Origin: DSNY01 sp016861185
GTDB lineage: Bacteria; Pseudomonadota; Gammaproteobacteria; Burkholderiales; Burkholderiaceae_F
Length of the DNA: 13,474 nt
Assembly (NCBI GenBank): GCA_030263275.1
Contig: SZOR01000109.1
Location: 1-13,474 of the forward strand
Reading direction: 5' to 3'
Shown here: piece by piece, positions 1 through 6,674 of the stretch
Position numbering within the stretch: position 1 is the first letter of the stretch
How the letters are laid out: the number at the start of each line of letters is the position of its first letter
Notes under the pieces: generated by a model
Told to the model about the DNA's origin: nothing
Databases searched by the model: none
What the model saw: only the letters and a program-made list of their open reading frames with translations
Translations under genes and position numbers: made by a program

Positions 1-99
1 CGTGATCGCCGCCGTCAGCGTGGTCTTGCCATGATCCACGTGCCCAATCGTCCCCACATTCACGTGCGGCTTCGTCCGCTCAAACTTGCCTTTGGCCAT
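1..99 (-). CDS. tuf: Elongation factor Tu, N-terminal part (cut by window edge)
   Basis: EF-Tu is the GTPase that carries aminoacyl-tRNA to the ribosomal A site in the cytoplasm. Only the first 33 codons are present. They begin MAKGKFERTKPHVNVGTIGH and include the complete P-loop (G1) motif GHVDHGKT at residues 19-26, which is diagnostic of translational GTPases and, with this leader, of EF-Tu. The ATG at 97-99 has a clear AGGAG Shine-Dalgarno on the minus strand (107-111) with a 7-nt spacer. The gene lies 74 nt downstream of tRNA-Thr and is the last visible member of a tRNA-Tyr/Gly/Thr/tuf transcription unit, the classic proteobacterial tufB-type arrangement. The rest of the gene lies left of the window. 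Confidence 0.97.
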   Translation of the reverse strand, partial: MAKGKFERTKPHVNVGTIGHVDHGKTTLTAAIT

Positions 100-106
100 T
101 TGTTAA

Positions 107-111
107 CTCCT
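107..111 (-). promoter_or_regulatory. Ribosome binding site of tuf
   Basis: On the minus strand this reads AGGAG, 7 nt before the tuf ATG. It fixes the EF-Tu start. It lies in the 74-nt leader between the tRNA-Thr 3' end and tuf. Confidence 0.85.
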
Positions 112-173
112 GACTGCCGGTTTTGTCTTCGACCCGCCGTAGCCGGACAAGGTCGGCCTTGCTTCCGTGATCC

Positions 174-248
<75 letters not shown>

Positions 249-283
249 CTGGACGTGTCGCCGCACGTCGTTTGAGTGTTCCT

Positions 284-357
284 TGGAGCGGGTGAAGGGA
301 ATCGAACCCTCGTCATAAGCTTGGAAGGCTTCTGCTCTACCATTGAGCTACACCCGC
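284..357 (-). tRNA. tRNA-Gly (anticodon UCC)
   Basis: On the minus strand the acceptor stem pairs GCGGGTG with CACCCGC, followed by T and an encoded CCA (284-286). The anticodon loop CTTCCAA gives anticodon TCC, and the T arm carries GTTCGATTC. The outermost anticodon-stem pair (27-43) would be G-A, which I take as natural for this tRNA because the rest is intact. It sits 35 nt upstream of tRNA-Thr in the same transcript. Confidence 0.96.
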
Positions 358-456
358 CCGAACCGACTGTCAGATCCTTCCGACGCGCGAAGGCGGGATC
401 GCCTCTCGCCCGCTTTTCCTTGCCTCGTGCGATCGATTCCTCGACCGAACCGAACC

Positions 457-542
457 TGGTGGAGGGGGTTGGATTCGAACCAACGTAGGCGTAAGCCAAC
501 AGATTTACAGTCTGCCCCCTTTAACCGCTCGGGCACCCCTCC
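457..542 (-). tRNA. tRNA-Tyr (anticodon GUA)
   Basis: This 86-nt minus-strand tRNA has the long variable arm of a class II tRNA. The acceptor stem pairs GGAGGGG with CCCCTCC, followed by A and an encoded CCA (457-459). The anticodon stem pairs GCAGA with TCTGT (one G-T pair) around the loop CTGTAAA, giving anticodon GTA. It is the first gene of the tRNA/tuf transcript, with the promoter directly upstream. A 99-nt spacer separates it from tRNA-Gly. Confidence 0.96.
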
Positions 543-556
543 GCAGAGAACCGCAA

Positions 557-585
557 ATTATGGTTGCGCAACAATGCCTTGTCAA
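557..585 (-). promoter_or_regulatory. Sigma-70 promoter of the tRNA-Tyr/Gly/Thr/tuf operon
   Basis: Reading the minus strand, a perfect -35 TTGACA (580-585) is followed by a 17-nt spacer and a -10 CATAAT (557-562, five of six consensus bases). Transcription would start near 549-551, a few bases before mature tRNA-Tyr at 542. The spacer contains the perfect palindrome GTTGCGCAAC (563-572), which abuts the -10 box. A near-consensus promoter is expected for a stable-RNA and EF-Tu operon. The remaining 586-780 region shows no convincing promoter for the plus-strand gene. Confidence 0.85.
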
Positions 586-780
586 ACCAACGACCGCCCA
601 CGCCGTCCCCTGCGGCACGCCGTTGCCCCGATGAAGCAAGCCCGGTTGGATATCGGAATTGCCGCACTCGGCACAAGTTATTCATCGCCACGTCGCGAGG
701 TCGTCGGCGTGCGCTTACATCTGAGTCGATCCAGACTACACGCGCCCGACGACCTCCACTGAAGCGAAGCGAGCATCCGA

Positions 781-1731
781 ATGAGCAAGGAATTCGCATC
801 TCGAGGCGATCTCACACCTCGCACGATCTCCTTTACCCGGCTTTCCGAAAGTGCGTATGCCTACACGGCCGAAGGCGACCCGAACTCCGGAGTCGTCATT
901 GGCGACGACGGCGTCCTTGTGGTAGATGCGACGGCCACGCCCGTCATGGCGCAGGGGTTGATCGGGCGTATCCGTTCGGTGACGGACAAGCCGATCAAGT
1001 ATGTCGTGCTCTCCCACTATCACGCCGTTCGCGTGCTCGGCGCGTCCGCGTTCGGGGCGCAGGAGATCATCGCAAGCCGCGGAACGCTCGAGTTGATCCG
1101 CGAGCGCGGGGCTCAGGATATGAAGTCCGAGATCGAGCGATTCCCGCGCCTGTTCCAGGCGGTCGACTCGATCCCCGGCCTGACATGGCCGACGATGGTG
1201 TTCGACAGCGAACTCACGCTGTTCATGGGCTCTCTCGAGGTGCAGATCAAGCACCTGGGCCCCGGACACACGAAGGGTGACACCATCGTATGGCTGCCTC
1301 GGGACAAGGTTCTGTTTTCGGGCGATCTGGTCGAGTACGAGGCCGCGGCCTATACGGGCGACGCGCAACTCGAGGAATGGCCCTCGACCCTGGAAGCGCT
1401 GCGCGCGCTGCAACCCGAACGACTCGTGCCCGGACGCGGTCCCGCGCTTCTCAACAACGCAGACGCAAACAAGGCGATCGACTACACGCGCTCCTTCGTC
1501 GCGACGCTCTTTGAAGCGGCGCGCGAAAGCGTCGCGGCCAAGCGAGATCTGAAGACGACGTTCGACTACACGCGGGCAAAGATGGATCCGCTCTTCGGAC
1601 ACGTCTTCATCTACGAGCATTGCCTGCCGTTCGACGTCGCGCGCGCATACGACGAAGCGAGCGGCATCAAGCATCCGCGCATCTGGACGGCCGAAAGAGA
1701 CCGGGAGATGTGGCGCGCGCTGCAGGGCTGA
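781..1731 (+). CDS. MBL-fold metallo-hydrolase with altered metal-binding site
   Basis: This 316-residue protein has the metallo-beta-lactamase fold, whose members hydrolyse esters, lactams, thioesters and similar bonds using bound zinc or iron. The N-terminal beta strands (GVVIGDDGVLVVDATAT, about 37-53) are typical. The usual HxHxDH motif appears as HYHAVR (residues 79-84), so H79 and H81 are kept but the Asp and third His are Val and Arg. The next motif, LGPGHTKGD, supplies H163, and FSGDLVE supplies D182. The usual late PGHGP is PGRGP, with Arg219 for His. The first metal site (H79, H81, H163, D182) is therefore intact and the second is lost. There is no signal peptide, so it is probably cytoplasmic. 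An in-frame stop at 760-762 makes ATG 781 the only plausible start; the Shine-Dalgarno is weak. It is monocistronic, divergent from the tRNA operon and convergent with the response regulator. Substrate unknown. Confidence 0.88.
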   Translation: MSKEFASRGDLTPRTISFTRLSESAYAYTAEGDPNSGVVIGDDGVLVVDATATPVMAQGLIGRIRSVTDKPIKYVVLSHYHAVRVLGASAFGAQEIIASRGTLELIRERGAQDMKSEIERFPRLFQAVDSIPGLTWPTMVFDSELTLFMGSLEVQIKHLGPGHTKGDTIVWLPRDKVLFSGDLVEYEAAAYTGDAQLEEWPSTLEALRALQPERLVPGRGPALLNNADANKAIDYTRSFVATLFEAARESVAAKRDLKTTFDYTRAKMDPLFGHVFIYEHCLPFDVARAYDEASGIKHPRIWTAERDREMWRALQG

Positions 1732-1740
1732 GGCGCGCGT

Positions 1741-1765
1741 CCGCGCTTCGGCATCGAACGCGCGG
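1741..1765 (+). terminator. Possible transcription-end hairpin after the MBL gene
   Basis: CCGCGC (1741-1746) pairs with GCGCGG (1760-1765). Inside it TTCG pairs with CGAA around a GCAT tetraloop, with one bulged C. The hairpin starts 9 nt after the MBL stop codon, between convergent genes. No clear T-tract follows (CAATTCAT), so an intrinsic terminator is plausible but unproven; it could equally be an mRNA 3'-end stabilising hairpin. Confidence 0.35.
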
Positions 1766-1850
1766 CAATTCATGGCCGGCAAATCCCGCGGCGAGCGCCG
1801 GCGAGTGCGCGGCTCAGTTTACGCGCAGCATCGCCGCGCCGGTAGTCGCG

Positions 1851-2624
1851 TCACATCTGCTTAAACAGATGAGTGAAGCTGCGGCTGACTTCGAGCTTTT
1901 CCGGGAAGTTCTTCAACTGGACCAGCTGGCGGCCGCGGAAATCGCGCGTCACGCCGGCGATCGCCTTCGCGTTGACGATCGTCGAGCGATGGATCTGCCA
2001 GAACTGCTCGGGATCGAGTTCCTCGATCAGTTCCTTGATCGGCTTCCGTATCAACGCTTCGTAGGACTCGGTCTGCACGCGCGTGTACTTCTCGTCCGAC
2101 ATGAAGAACAGCACGTCGACGACCGGGATCATCCGCAATTGCTGGCCCATCGACGCCTGGATCCACTGCAGGTAGGGCCTGGACGAGGGCGCCTTCCCGT
2201 TGGCGGTGACGCCGTCCAGCTTGGCCGACAGTTTGGCCAGTAGCTCGCTCAGATCCTGCGGTTTGCTCCCAAGACGCTTCTTCAGACGCGCCACCGTCAA
2301 TTCGAGCCGATCGCGTTCCGCGGGCTTCAGCACGTAGTCGACGGCACCGTGTTCGAACGCCTCGACCGCATACTCGCTGTACGCGGTGATGAAGACCACG
2401 TGGCAGGCATCGCCGATCTCGCGCGCCGCCTCGACGCCGGTCATGCCGGGCATGCGGATGTCGAGGAAGGCGAGATCGGGCCGATGCGTTCGCACGGCTT
2501 CGACCGCCTCCTGCCCGTTCTTCGCCTCCGCGACGATCTGCAGTTGCGGCCAGACCTCTGCGAGCCGCGCGCGCAGCTGCTCGCGCATCAAGCGCTCGTC
2601 GTCGGCGAGGATGGCGGTCGTCAT
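1851..2624 (-). CDS. LytTR-family response regulator
   Basis: A 257-residue two-component transcription regulator of the LytR/AlgR type. The receiver domain occupies about residues 3-115. It has the acidic pair D8/D9, the phosphoacceptor D55 in FLDIRMPGM, T80 in FITAYSE and K100 in YVLKPAE. A charged linker (about 110-145) leads to a LytTR DNA-binding domain (about 150-255), recognised from VDVLFFMSDEKYTRV, the segment FWQIHRSTIVN and the closing LEVSRSFTHLFKQM. The gene begins 31 nt after the stop of the adjacent histidine kinase, so the two are almost certainly co-transcribed and cognate. LytTR proteins usually bind direct repeats upstream of target genes; I could not identify such sites here. 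The last codons form a 6-bp inverted repeat (1854-1871). Targets unknown. Confidence 0.93.
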   Translation of the reverse strand: MTTAILADDERLMREQLRARLAEVWPQLQIVAEAKNGQEAVEAVRTHRPDLAFLDIRMPGMTGVEAAREIGDACHVVFITAYSEYAVEAFEHGAVDYVLKPAERDRLELTVARLKKRLGSKPQDLSELLAKLSAKLDGVTANGKAPSSRPYLQWIQASMGQQLRMIPVVDVLFFMSDEKYTRVQTESYEALIRKPIKELIEELDPEQFWQIHRSTIVNAKAIAGVTRDFRGRQLVQLKNFPEKLEVSRSFTHLFKQM

Positions 2625-2655
2625 GCGGCCGCGATTCTAGGCGCCCTCCGCCGAT

Positions 2656-4152
2656 TCAGGCCGGCTGGGCCGCCAAGGGTGCCTCGGGCAAGTCCTTCGC
2701 TTCGGGATCGATCGCGTACGGCACTTCGATCGTCGCGATCGTACCGGCCGGGGTGTTCGCTTCGATCGAGATCCTCGCGCGGCCGCCGTACAGTGCCGCC
2801 AGCCTTTCGCGGACGTTCGCCAGACCCACGCCGGTGCCCGGCCGCGCAGCTGCCGCGAATCCGAGCCCCGTGTCGGCAACGGTGACGCGCAGGTTGCCGT
2901 TGGCGATGTCTGCGCTGATCGTCAGCGAACCGCCTTCGGCCTTCGGTTCGAGTCCGTGTTTGATCGCGTTCTCCACCAGCGACTGCAGCATCATCGGCGG
3001 GAACTGGGCGCTCGCCAGCCCCTGCGGCACCGTGATCGCGAACTGCAGCCGATCCTCCATGCGCACCTTCAGGATCTCCAGGTAGGCGCGGCACAACGCG
3101 ATCTCCTTGCCCAGCGTGGTCGAACCTTCGCGCATCTGCGGCAGCGCGGCGCGCAGATACTGGATCAGGTTCTTTTGCATCTTCGACGCGCGCGCCGGGT
3201 CGGTTTCGATCAGATAGTCGACCGAGGCCAGCGTGTTGAACAGGAAGTGCGGCTCGACCTGCGCCTGCATCATCTTGAGCTGCGCCTCGGCGAGCTGGCG
3301 CTTCAGCCCTTCCTCCGCCGCCGTCGCGGTGGCCGCCTGGGCGCGCGACTCGGCCTTCTTCTTGGAGCCCAGTACCACCTTCACGATGATCATCGCGACG
3401 ATCAGCACGAGCAGGAAGCTCATGAACCATTCGCCCGACTCCTCGCGATACACGCGCGTGCGCCGCGCGACCTGCCGCGACACCTGCTCGCTGACGATGT
3501 CCTCGATCTTTTCGCGTGCCGTCTCCAGCGCTTCGGCCACCTTCTCCGGATCGGCCGCGACATCGGGCGGAATCACGACGGCTTCGCCGCGCGCCGTGTC
3601 GTCGGCAGAGACGGCATCTTCGACGCGCACGCCTTTCTCGTCGATCGTGATCGCGACGCGCTTGCCGTCCTTGTTGGAAAAGATCCGCACACCCTTCTCG
3701 TCGACCTTGACGCCCGCGCGCCCGTCGGCCGGTGCGGCCTTGCCGGCCGCCGACGGTTCCGGCGCGCCGGGCGCCTTCGGTGGGACCGGAGGCTTCGGCG
3801 CGTCGGGCGGCGCGATGCGGATGCCTTCGGGCGAAACCGAAACGACGACGTTGACGCGATCCTTGGGCTCCGCCTGATCGACGACCACGGTCGGCCCGCG
3901 CTCGAAGAGCACGGAGCTCAGAATTCCACCGAAGACCAGCAGCAGGATCGCCAGCAGGAAGAACTTGCCCCAGCCGATAGCGGCAAGCCAGTCGCCGAAG
4001 CGTGTGCCGAACTGACGGATGACCGGTGCGGAAACGCGTGCGCCGGCCGCGATGTCCTCGCGGATGCGCTGCCAGCGACCACCGGCCCCGGGCTTGGCCT
4101 GCGCGGACGCGGCGTTGGCGCCGGGTGTGGTCGACGAATTCTGTGAATCCAT
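2656..4152 (-). CDS. AlgZ/YpdA-type sensor histidine kinase with repeated extracytoplasmic motif
   Basis: A 498-residue inner-membrane sensor kinase. A cytoplasmic N-terminus (1-63) precedes TM1 (about 64-83), an extracytoplasmic region (about 84-242), TM2 (about 243-261) and a short coiled segment (about 265-298). The catalytic part is of the LytS/YpdA type. Phosphoacceptor His302 lies in QVEPHFLFNTL, the ATPase N-box is LVENAIKHG (392-400), G1 is DTGLGF (427-432) and G2 is GTGVGLANVRERL (439-451). The extracytoplasmic part has a Pro/Ala-rich linker (117-143) and three copies of a V-x-V-x-x-(E/K)-G-(V/I)-R-(I/V) motif (about 99-115, 147-159 and 166-179). The signal sensed is unknown. The reading frame stays open up to 4383, but the extension is arginine-rich, looks non-coding and overlaps the upstream gene, so I use ATG 4152. 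No strong Shine-Dalgarno is visible there. It should phosphorylate the LytTR regulator encoded 31 nt downstream. Confidence 0.92.
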   Translation of the reverse strand: MDSQNSSTTPGANAASAQAKPGAGGRWQRIREDIAAGARVSAPVIRQFGTRFGDWLAAIGWGKFFLLAILLLVFGGILSSVLFERGPTVVVDQAEPKDRVNVVVSVSPEGIRIAPPDAPKPPVPPKAPGAPEPSAAGKAAPADGRAGVKVDEKGVRIFSNKDGKRVAITIDEKGVRVEDAVSADDTARGEAVVIPPDVAADPEKVAEALETAREKIEDIVSEQVSRQVARRTRVYREESGEWFMSFLLVLIVAMIIVKVVLGSKKKAESRAQAATATAAEEGLKRQLAEAQLKMMQAQVEPHFLFNTLASVDYLIETDPARASKMQKNLIQYLRAALPQMREGSTTLGKEIALCRAYLEILKVRMEDRLQFAITVPQGLASAQFPPMMLQSLVENAIKHGLEPKAEGGSLTISADIANGNLRVTVADTGLGFAAAARPGTGVGLANVRERLAALYGGRARISIEANTPAGTIATIEVPYAIDPEAKDLPEAPLAAQPA

Positions 4153-4331
4153 GAGTTGGCTACGGCGGCGCGTACAGCGCGCGATTATCGGGCGCCGCCC
4201 GGATGCCCGGGCTGCTTTGATCGACGGCGCGACTTTAGGCCGTTCGCCCGCGCGGCCGCGACCCGGGCGCGACGAACTGCAGGAACGGCCGACTGACCTG
4301 CGCGCTTGCGCGAGCGGCTGCGACTCGGCGC

Positions 4332-4694
4332 TCAGTCGACGCCGATCGCACGCAGGACCAGCGAGGCGGCGAGCAGCGTCCAACCGGCGAGGCTAAGCCG
4401 GTCGCCCCAGGGGTTCGCCTCCTTCAGCCGCTGCACTTCGCGCAACAACTCTTCGCGCGGTTTGGCCCGCTTGCTCGCCGCGACGATGGCGCGCACAAAC
4501 GGATACTGGGTCATCAACGACAGCATCAGGCAGGCGATAGCGGCATCGCCCAACCCGTGGGCGAGGCGGCCCGCATCGAAGTCGACCAGCGCGAACGCTG
4601 CCATCACGGCGCTCAGGTAGAAAAAGCCGTTCCGCCAGAAGATCTCGCCCTGGCCGGCGGACGGTGCGGAAGGCGGGGGCATCTTGGACGGCAT
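4332..4694 (-). CDS. Small membrane protein of unknown function
   Basis: I do not recognise this 120-residue protein. After a Pro/Ser-rich start (MPSKMPPPSAPSAG) it has three hydrophobic segments at about 22-38, 47-67 and 99-117. A basic, probably helical cytoplasmic stretch (about 74-95, with PREELLREVQRLKEANPWG) separates the second and third. It is probably an inner-membrane protein. The frame is open to an ATG at 4736, but the residues before 4694 are Arg/His-rich and unconvincing. ATG 4694 has AGGTG 12 nt upstream, in the loop of a small hairpin (4702-4715). A second ATG, four codons further on at 4682, is also possible. It precedes the histidine kinase on the same strand with a 179-nt gap, so co-transcription is possible but not shown. 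Confidence 0.72.
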   Translation of the reverse strand: MPSKMPPPSAPSAGQGEIFWRNGFFYLSAVMAAFALVDFDAGRLAHGLGDAAIACLMLSLMTQYPFVRAIVAASKRAKPREELLREVQRLKEANPWGDRLSLAGWTLLAASLVLRAIGVD

Positions 4695-4852
4695 GCGATA
4701 TCGACACCTATGTCGGTGCCGCGTTCGGCCGTTCAAGTCGGGAGCTGACCCAGCGGCAGCGCGGTCGTGGTCTTGATGCGTTCCAGCGAACCCGCCCCCG
4801 AGCGCCTGTCGGCTTTGCGAACGGTCATGTATCCGCTCGATCCGATGCCGGT

Positions 4853-5452
4853 CTAGTTGGTAAGCGCCGGCCCGCTTCCGGGCTGGCGCGGTGTTCCGGG
4901 CGCCTCCGCATCGGCGGCTGGCACGTTCTGGGGGAGCATCGGCGTGGCCATCGGCGCGGGCGCAGCGCCACTGGGCCGGGCCGGCGCCGACAGGGTGTTG
5001 CCCGTGAGGTTGTAGGCAGGGGGCGGCGGTGCGCCGCCGAAGCTCGCGACCTGCCTCGGCGGGACCTGCAGTTCCTGCCGGCCACCTGTGGCCTCGAGCG
5101 TCACGCCGTCGGGCCGCACCTCGACGAGCCGCGTCCCCGGTGCCACTTCCTGACCGATCAGATACGCGCGCGCCGGCTTGCCGTCGACGATCAGCACCGC
5201 AGACGAATCAGCGCCGGCTGCGAAGACCCCGGCCACCTGCACGTTGGCGAGGACCGCGGTCGGCGCCGCCTGTACCAGCCCGAACATGCGCGCCGCGAGC
5301 ACCGGGTCGGGATCGCGCGGCGGCGGTGCGGCGAGCGGCGGCGGTGCCGCGGTCGGCTGCGGCGTGACGATGCGAATCGCCCAATACGCCGCGATCGCGC
5401 AGACGACCGCGAGCATCACGATGTGCACGAGCGCAGCAGCGAGTTTCTTCAT
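4853..5452 (-). CDS. gspC: Type II secretion system protein GspC (short form, no PDZ domain)
   Basis: GspC is a bitopic inner-membrane protein whose periplasmic homology region (HR) contacts the N-terminal domains of the secretin GspD. This 199-residue version has a short cytoplasmic tip, one transmembrane helix (about 6-29), a Pro/Ala linker (31-49) and an HR domain (about 50-138). The HR features visible are ARMFGLV, VQVAGVFA, SSAVLIVDGKPARAYLIGQEV, given in pieces here, and a closing LQVPPRQV. The remainder (about 139-199) is Pro/Ala/Gly-rich, with no PDZ or coiled-coil domain, so it is shorter than enterobacterial GspC (roughly 270-300 residues). It is transcribed away from gspG, with a 236-nt divergent intergenic region. 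The start ATG 5452 gives the expected MKKLAAALVHI membrane leader, although the Shine-Dalgarno is weak. The identification rests on both HR sequence and context. Confidence 0.88.
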   Translation of the reverse strand: MKKLAAALVHIVMLAVVCAIAAYWAIRIVTPQPTAAPPPLAAPPPRDPDPVLAARMFGLVQAAPTAVLANVQVAGVFAAGADSSAVLIVDGKPARAYLIGQEVAPGTRLVEVRPDGVTLEATGGRQELQVPPRQVASFGGAPPPPAYNLTGNTLSAPARPSGAAPAPMATPMLPQNVPAADAEAPGTPRQPGSGPALTN

Positions 5453-5688
5453 TCCGGGCCGGACGGGCGCAAACGAGTCCTATGATGACGGGTCAGACGG
5501 CATGCCGCGCTGGGCGGCTTTCATCCTGATGCATTAACTGCGCAGCCGAATCCCGCCAAAACGGGGGTATAGGGGCCTGACCCGGTTGATAATATCGGCG
5601 CAACCCCTCCAGCGCCATCGGAAAACGCCGTTGTTTCAAGGCCTTCGGCGCGCATCTTCAACGACAGTCGAAACTGGACGCCTCGACG
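5453..5688. promoter_or_regulatory. Divergent gspC / gspG intergenic region
   Basis: This 236-nt gap must hold the start signals for gspC (leftward) and the gspG-D operon (rightward). An AT-rich GATAAT at 5588-5593 resembles a rightward -10, but no -35 match lies 16-18 nt before it. Leftward, TTGGCG and TTAATG (minus strand, 16-nt spacer, within about 5531-5558) form a weak candidate. I call the region regulatory from gene layout only, not from a clear motif. Confidence 0.4.
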
Positions 5689-6144
5689 ATGGACTCGGCT
5701 TCCCTTCGCCAAATGCAGCGCCGCGACCGCGGCTTCACGCTGATCGAGATCATGGTCGTGATCACGATCCTCGGGATCCTGGCCGCCCTGATCGTGCCGC
5801 GCGTGGTCGGCCGCACCGACGATGCACGCATCGCCGCCGCCAAGCAGGACGTCGCTTCGATCATGCAGGCGCTGAAGCTCTATCGCCTCGACAACGGCCG
5901 CTACCCGACGACCGAGCAGGGTCTGCGCGCGCTGATCGAGCGACCGGCCACCGAACCCGTGCCGAGCAACTGGAAGCAGGGCGGCTATCTCGAGCGCACT
6001 TCGCTGCCCAAGGATCCGTGGGGCAAGGAGTACCAGTATCTGAACCCCGGCCTGCGCGGTGAGATCGACGTATTCAGCTTCGGCCGCGACGGCCAGTCCG
6101 GCGGCGAAGGGCCAGACGCCGACATCGGCTCCTGGATGTTGTAG
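5689..6144 (+). CDS. gspG: Type II secretion major pseudopilin GspG
   Basis: GspG polymerises into the periplasmic pseudopilus that drives substrates through the secretin. The 151-residue precursor has a type III (prepilin) signal. The leader ends RRDRG and is cut at G15/F16; the mature protein begins FTLIEIMVV with the conserved Glu5 (E20), followed by a hydrophobic helix to about residue 40. The C-terminal part shows GspG hallmarks: RYPTTEQGL, LPKDPWGKEYQY, then SFGRDG and DADIGSW, which contribute the calcium-binding loop of the family. Length is typical. ATG 5689 gives a 15-residue leader; ATG 5713 (MQRRDRG) is an alternative that yields the same mature protein. Neither has a strong Shine-Dalgarno. 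It is the first gene of the gsp operon, and gspH follows after 38 nt. Confidence 0.95.
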   Translation: MDSASLRQMQRRDRGFTLIEIMVVITILGILAALIVPRVVGRTDDARIAAAKQDVASIMQALKLYRLDNGRYPTTEQGLRALIERPATEPVPSNWKQGGYLERTSLPKDPWGKEYQYLNPGLRGEIDVFSFGRDGQSGGEGPDADIGSWML

Positions 6145-6182
6145 GCGACTCTTCGTTTCCGGCAACGTGGACCGGGTCGAGC

Positions 6183-6674
6183 ATGAAAGCGCGCGGATTC
6201 ACGCTGCTGGAGATGCTGATCGTGATCGTGCTCGCCGGCATCCTGCTGTCGATCGTGACGATCAGCGTGGCACCCGACGAGCGGCAGGCGCTCGCGCGTG
6301 AAGCGCAGCGCATCGGCCAGTTGATGGCGATCGCCGCCGACGAAGCGCGCATCCGCCAGCAGCCGATCGTCTGGGAAGCCGACCTGCGCGGCTACCGCTT
6401 CGTGACCGAAGAAGGCGGCGAGCGCCGTCTGCTGACCGGCGACGACCTGCTGCGCGAACGGACCTGGGAACGCGAGCTGACGCGGCTCGCAGTGATCGAC
6501 CGCAGCAGCGCCAGGCCGGTGCAGGTGCTGCTCGGTCCGGGCGCGCCGCCGGTGCGCGTGCCGATCGCGCGCGAGTGGGTGCAGCCGCGCCTGCGGCTGG
6601 AACTGGCCAACGACGTCGCGCGCGTCGCCGTGGAAGTCGACGAAAGCGGTCGCAGCCATGTCGCGCTCCAGTAG
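6183..6674 (+). CDS. gspH: Type II secretion minor pseudopilin GspH
   Basis: GspH is a minor pseudopilin thought to link the pseudopilus tip to the GspG shaft. The 163-residue precursor has a very short leader (MKARG) cut at G5/F6. The mature sequence FTLLEMLIVIVLAG carries Glu5 (E10) and a hydrophobic helix. The globular part contains QLMAIAADEARIRQQPIVWE, matching the GspH/FimT pattern of a conserved segment after the helix, and RGYRFV. The gene ends inside gspI, overlapping it by 17 nt, which implies translational coupling. H is assigned over the other minor pseudopilins from gene order and this FimT-like pattern. Confidence 0.9.
   Translation: MKARGFTLLEMLIVIVLAGILLSIVTISVAPDERQALAREAQRIGQLMAIAADEARIRQQPIVWEADLRGYRFVTEEGGERRLLTGDDLLRERTWERELTRLAVIDRSSARPVQVLLGPGAPPVRVPIAREWVQPRLRLELANDVARVAVEVDESGRSHVALQ

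Noticed and set aside
284..357. tRNA-Gly as a decayed gene because of a G-A opposition at the top of the anticodon stem
   Set aside because: All other stems, the anticodon loop, the T loop and the encoded CCA are intact, and its place in the conserved cluster argues for a working tRNA.
1854..1871. Inverted repeat CATCTG/CAGATG as a terminator for the response regulator
   Set aside because: It lies inside the last codons of the gene with only a 6-bp stem and no following T-tract in the direction of transcription.
4184..4189. GATAAT (minus strand) as a -10 box for the histidine kinase
   Set aside because: No -35-like hexamer lies 16-18 nt upstream, so I do not call a promoter.
4153..4383. N-terminal extension of the histidine kinase up to an ATG at 4383
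   Set aside because: The extra 77 residues are Arg/Ser-rich and lack family features, and they overlap the 3' end of the small membrane-protein gene. ATG 4152 gives a sensible kinase.
4664..5485. Long plus-strand open frames across gspC
   Set aside because: Arg-rich shadow translation opposite gspC, with no recognisable domain. The minus-strand gspC product has clear membrane and HR features.
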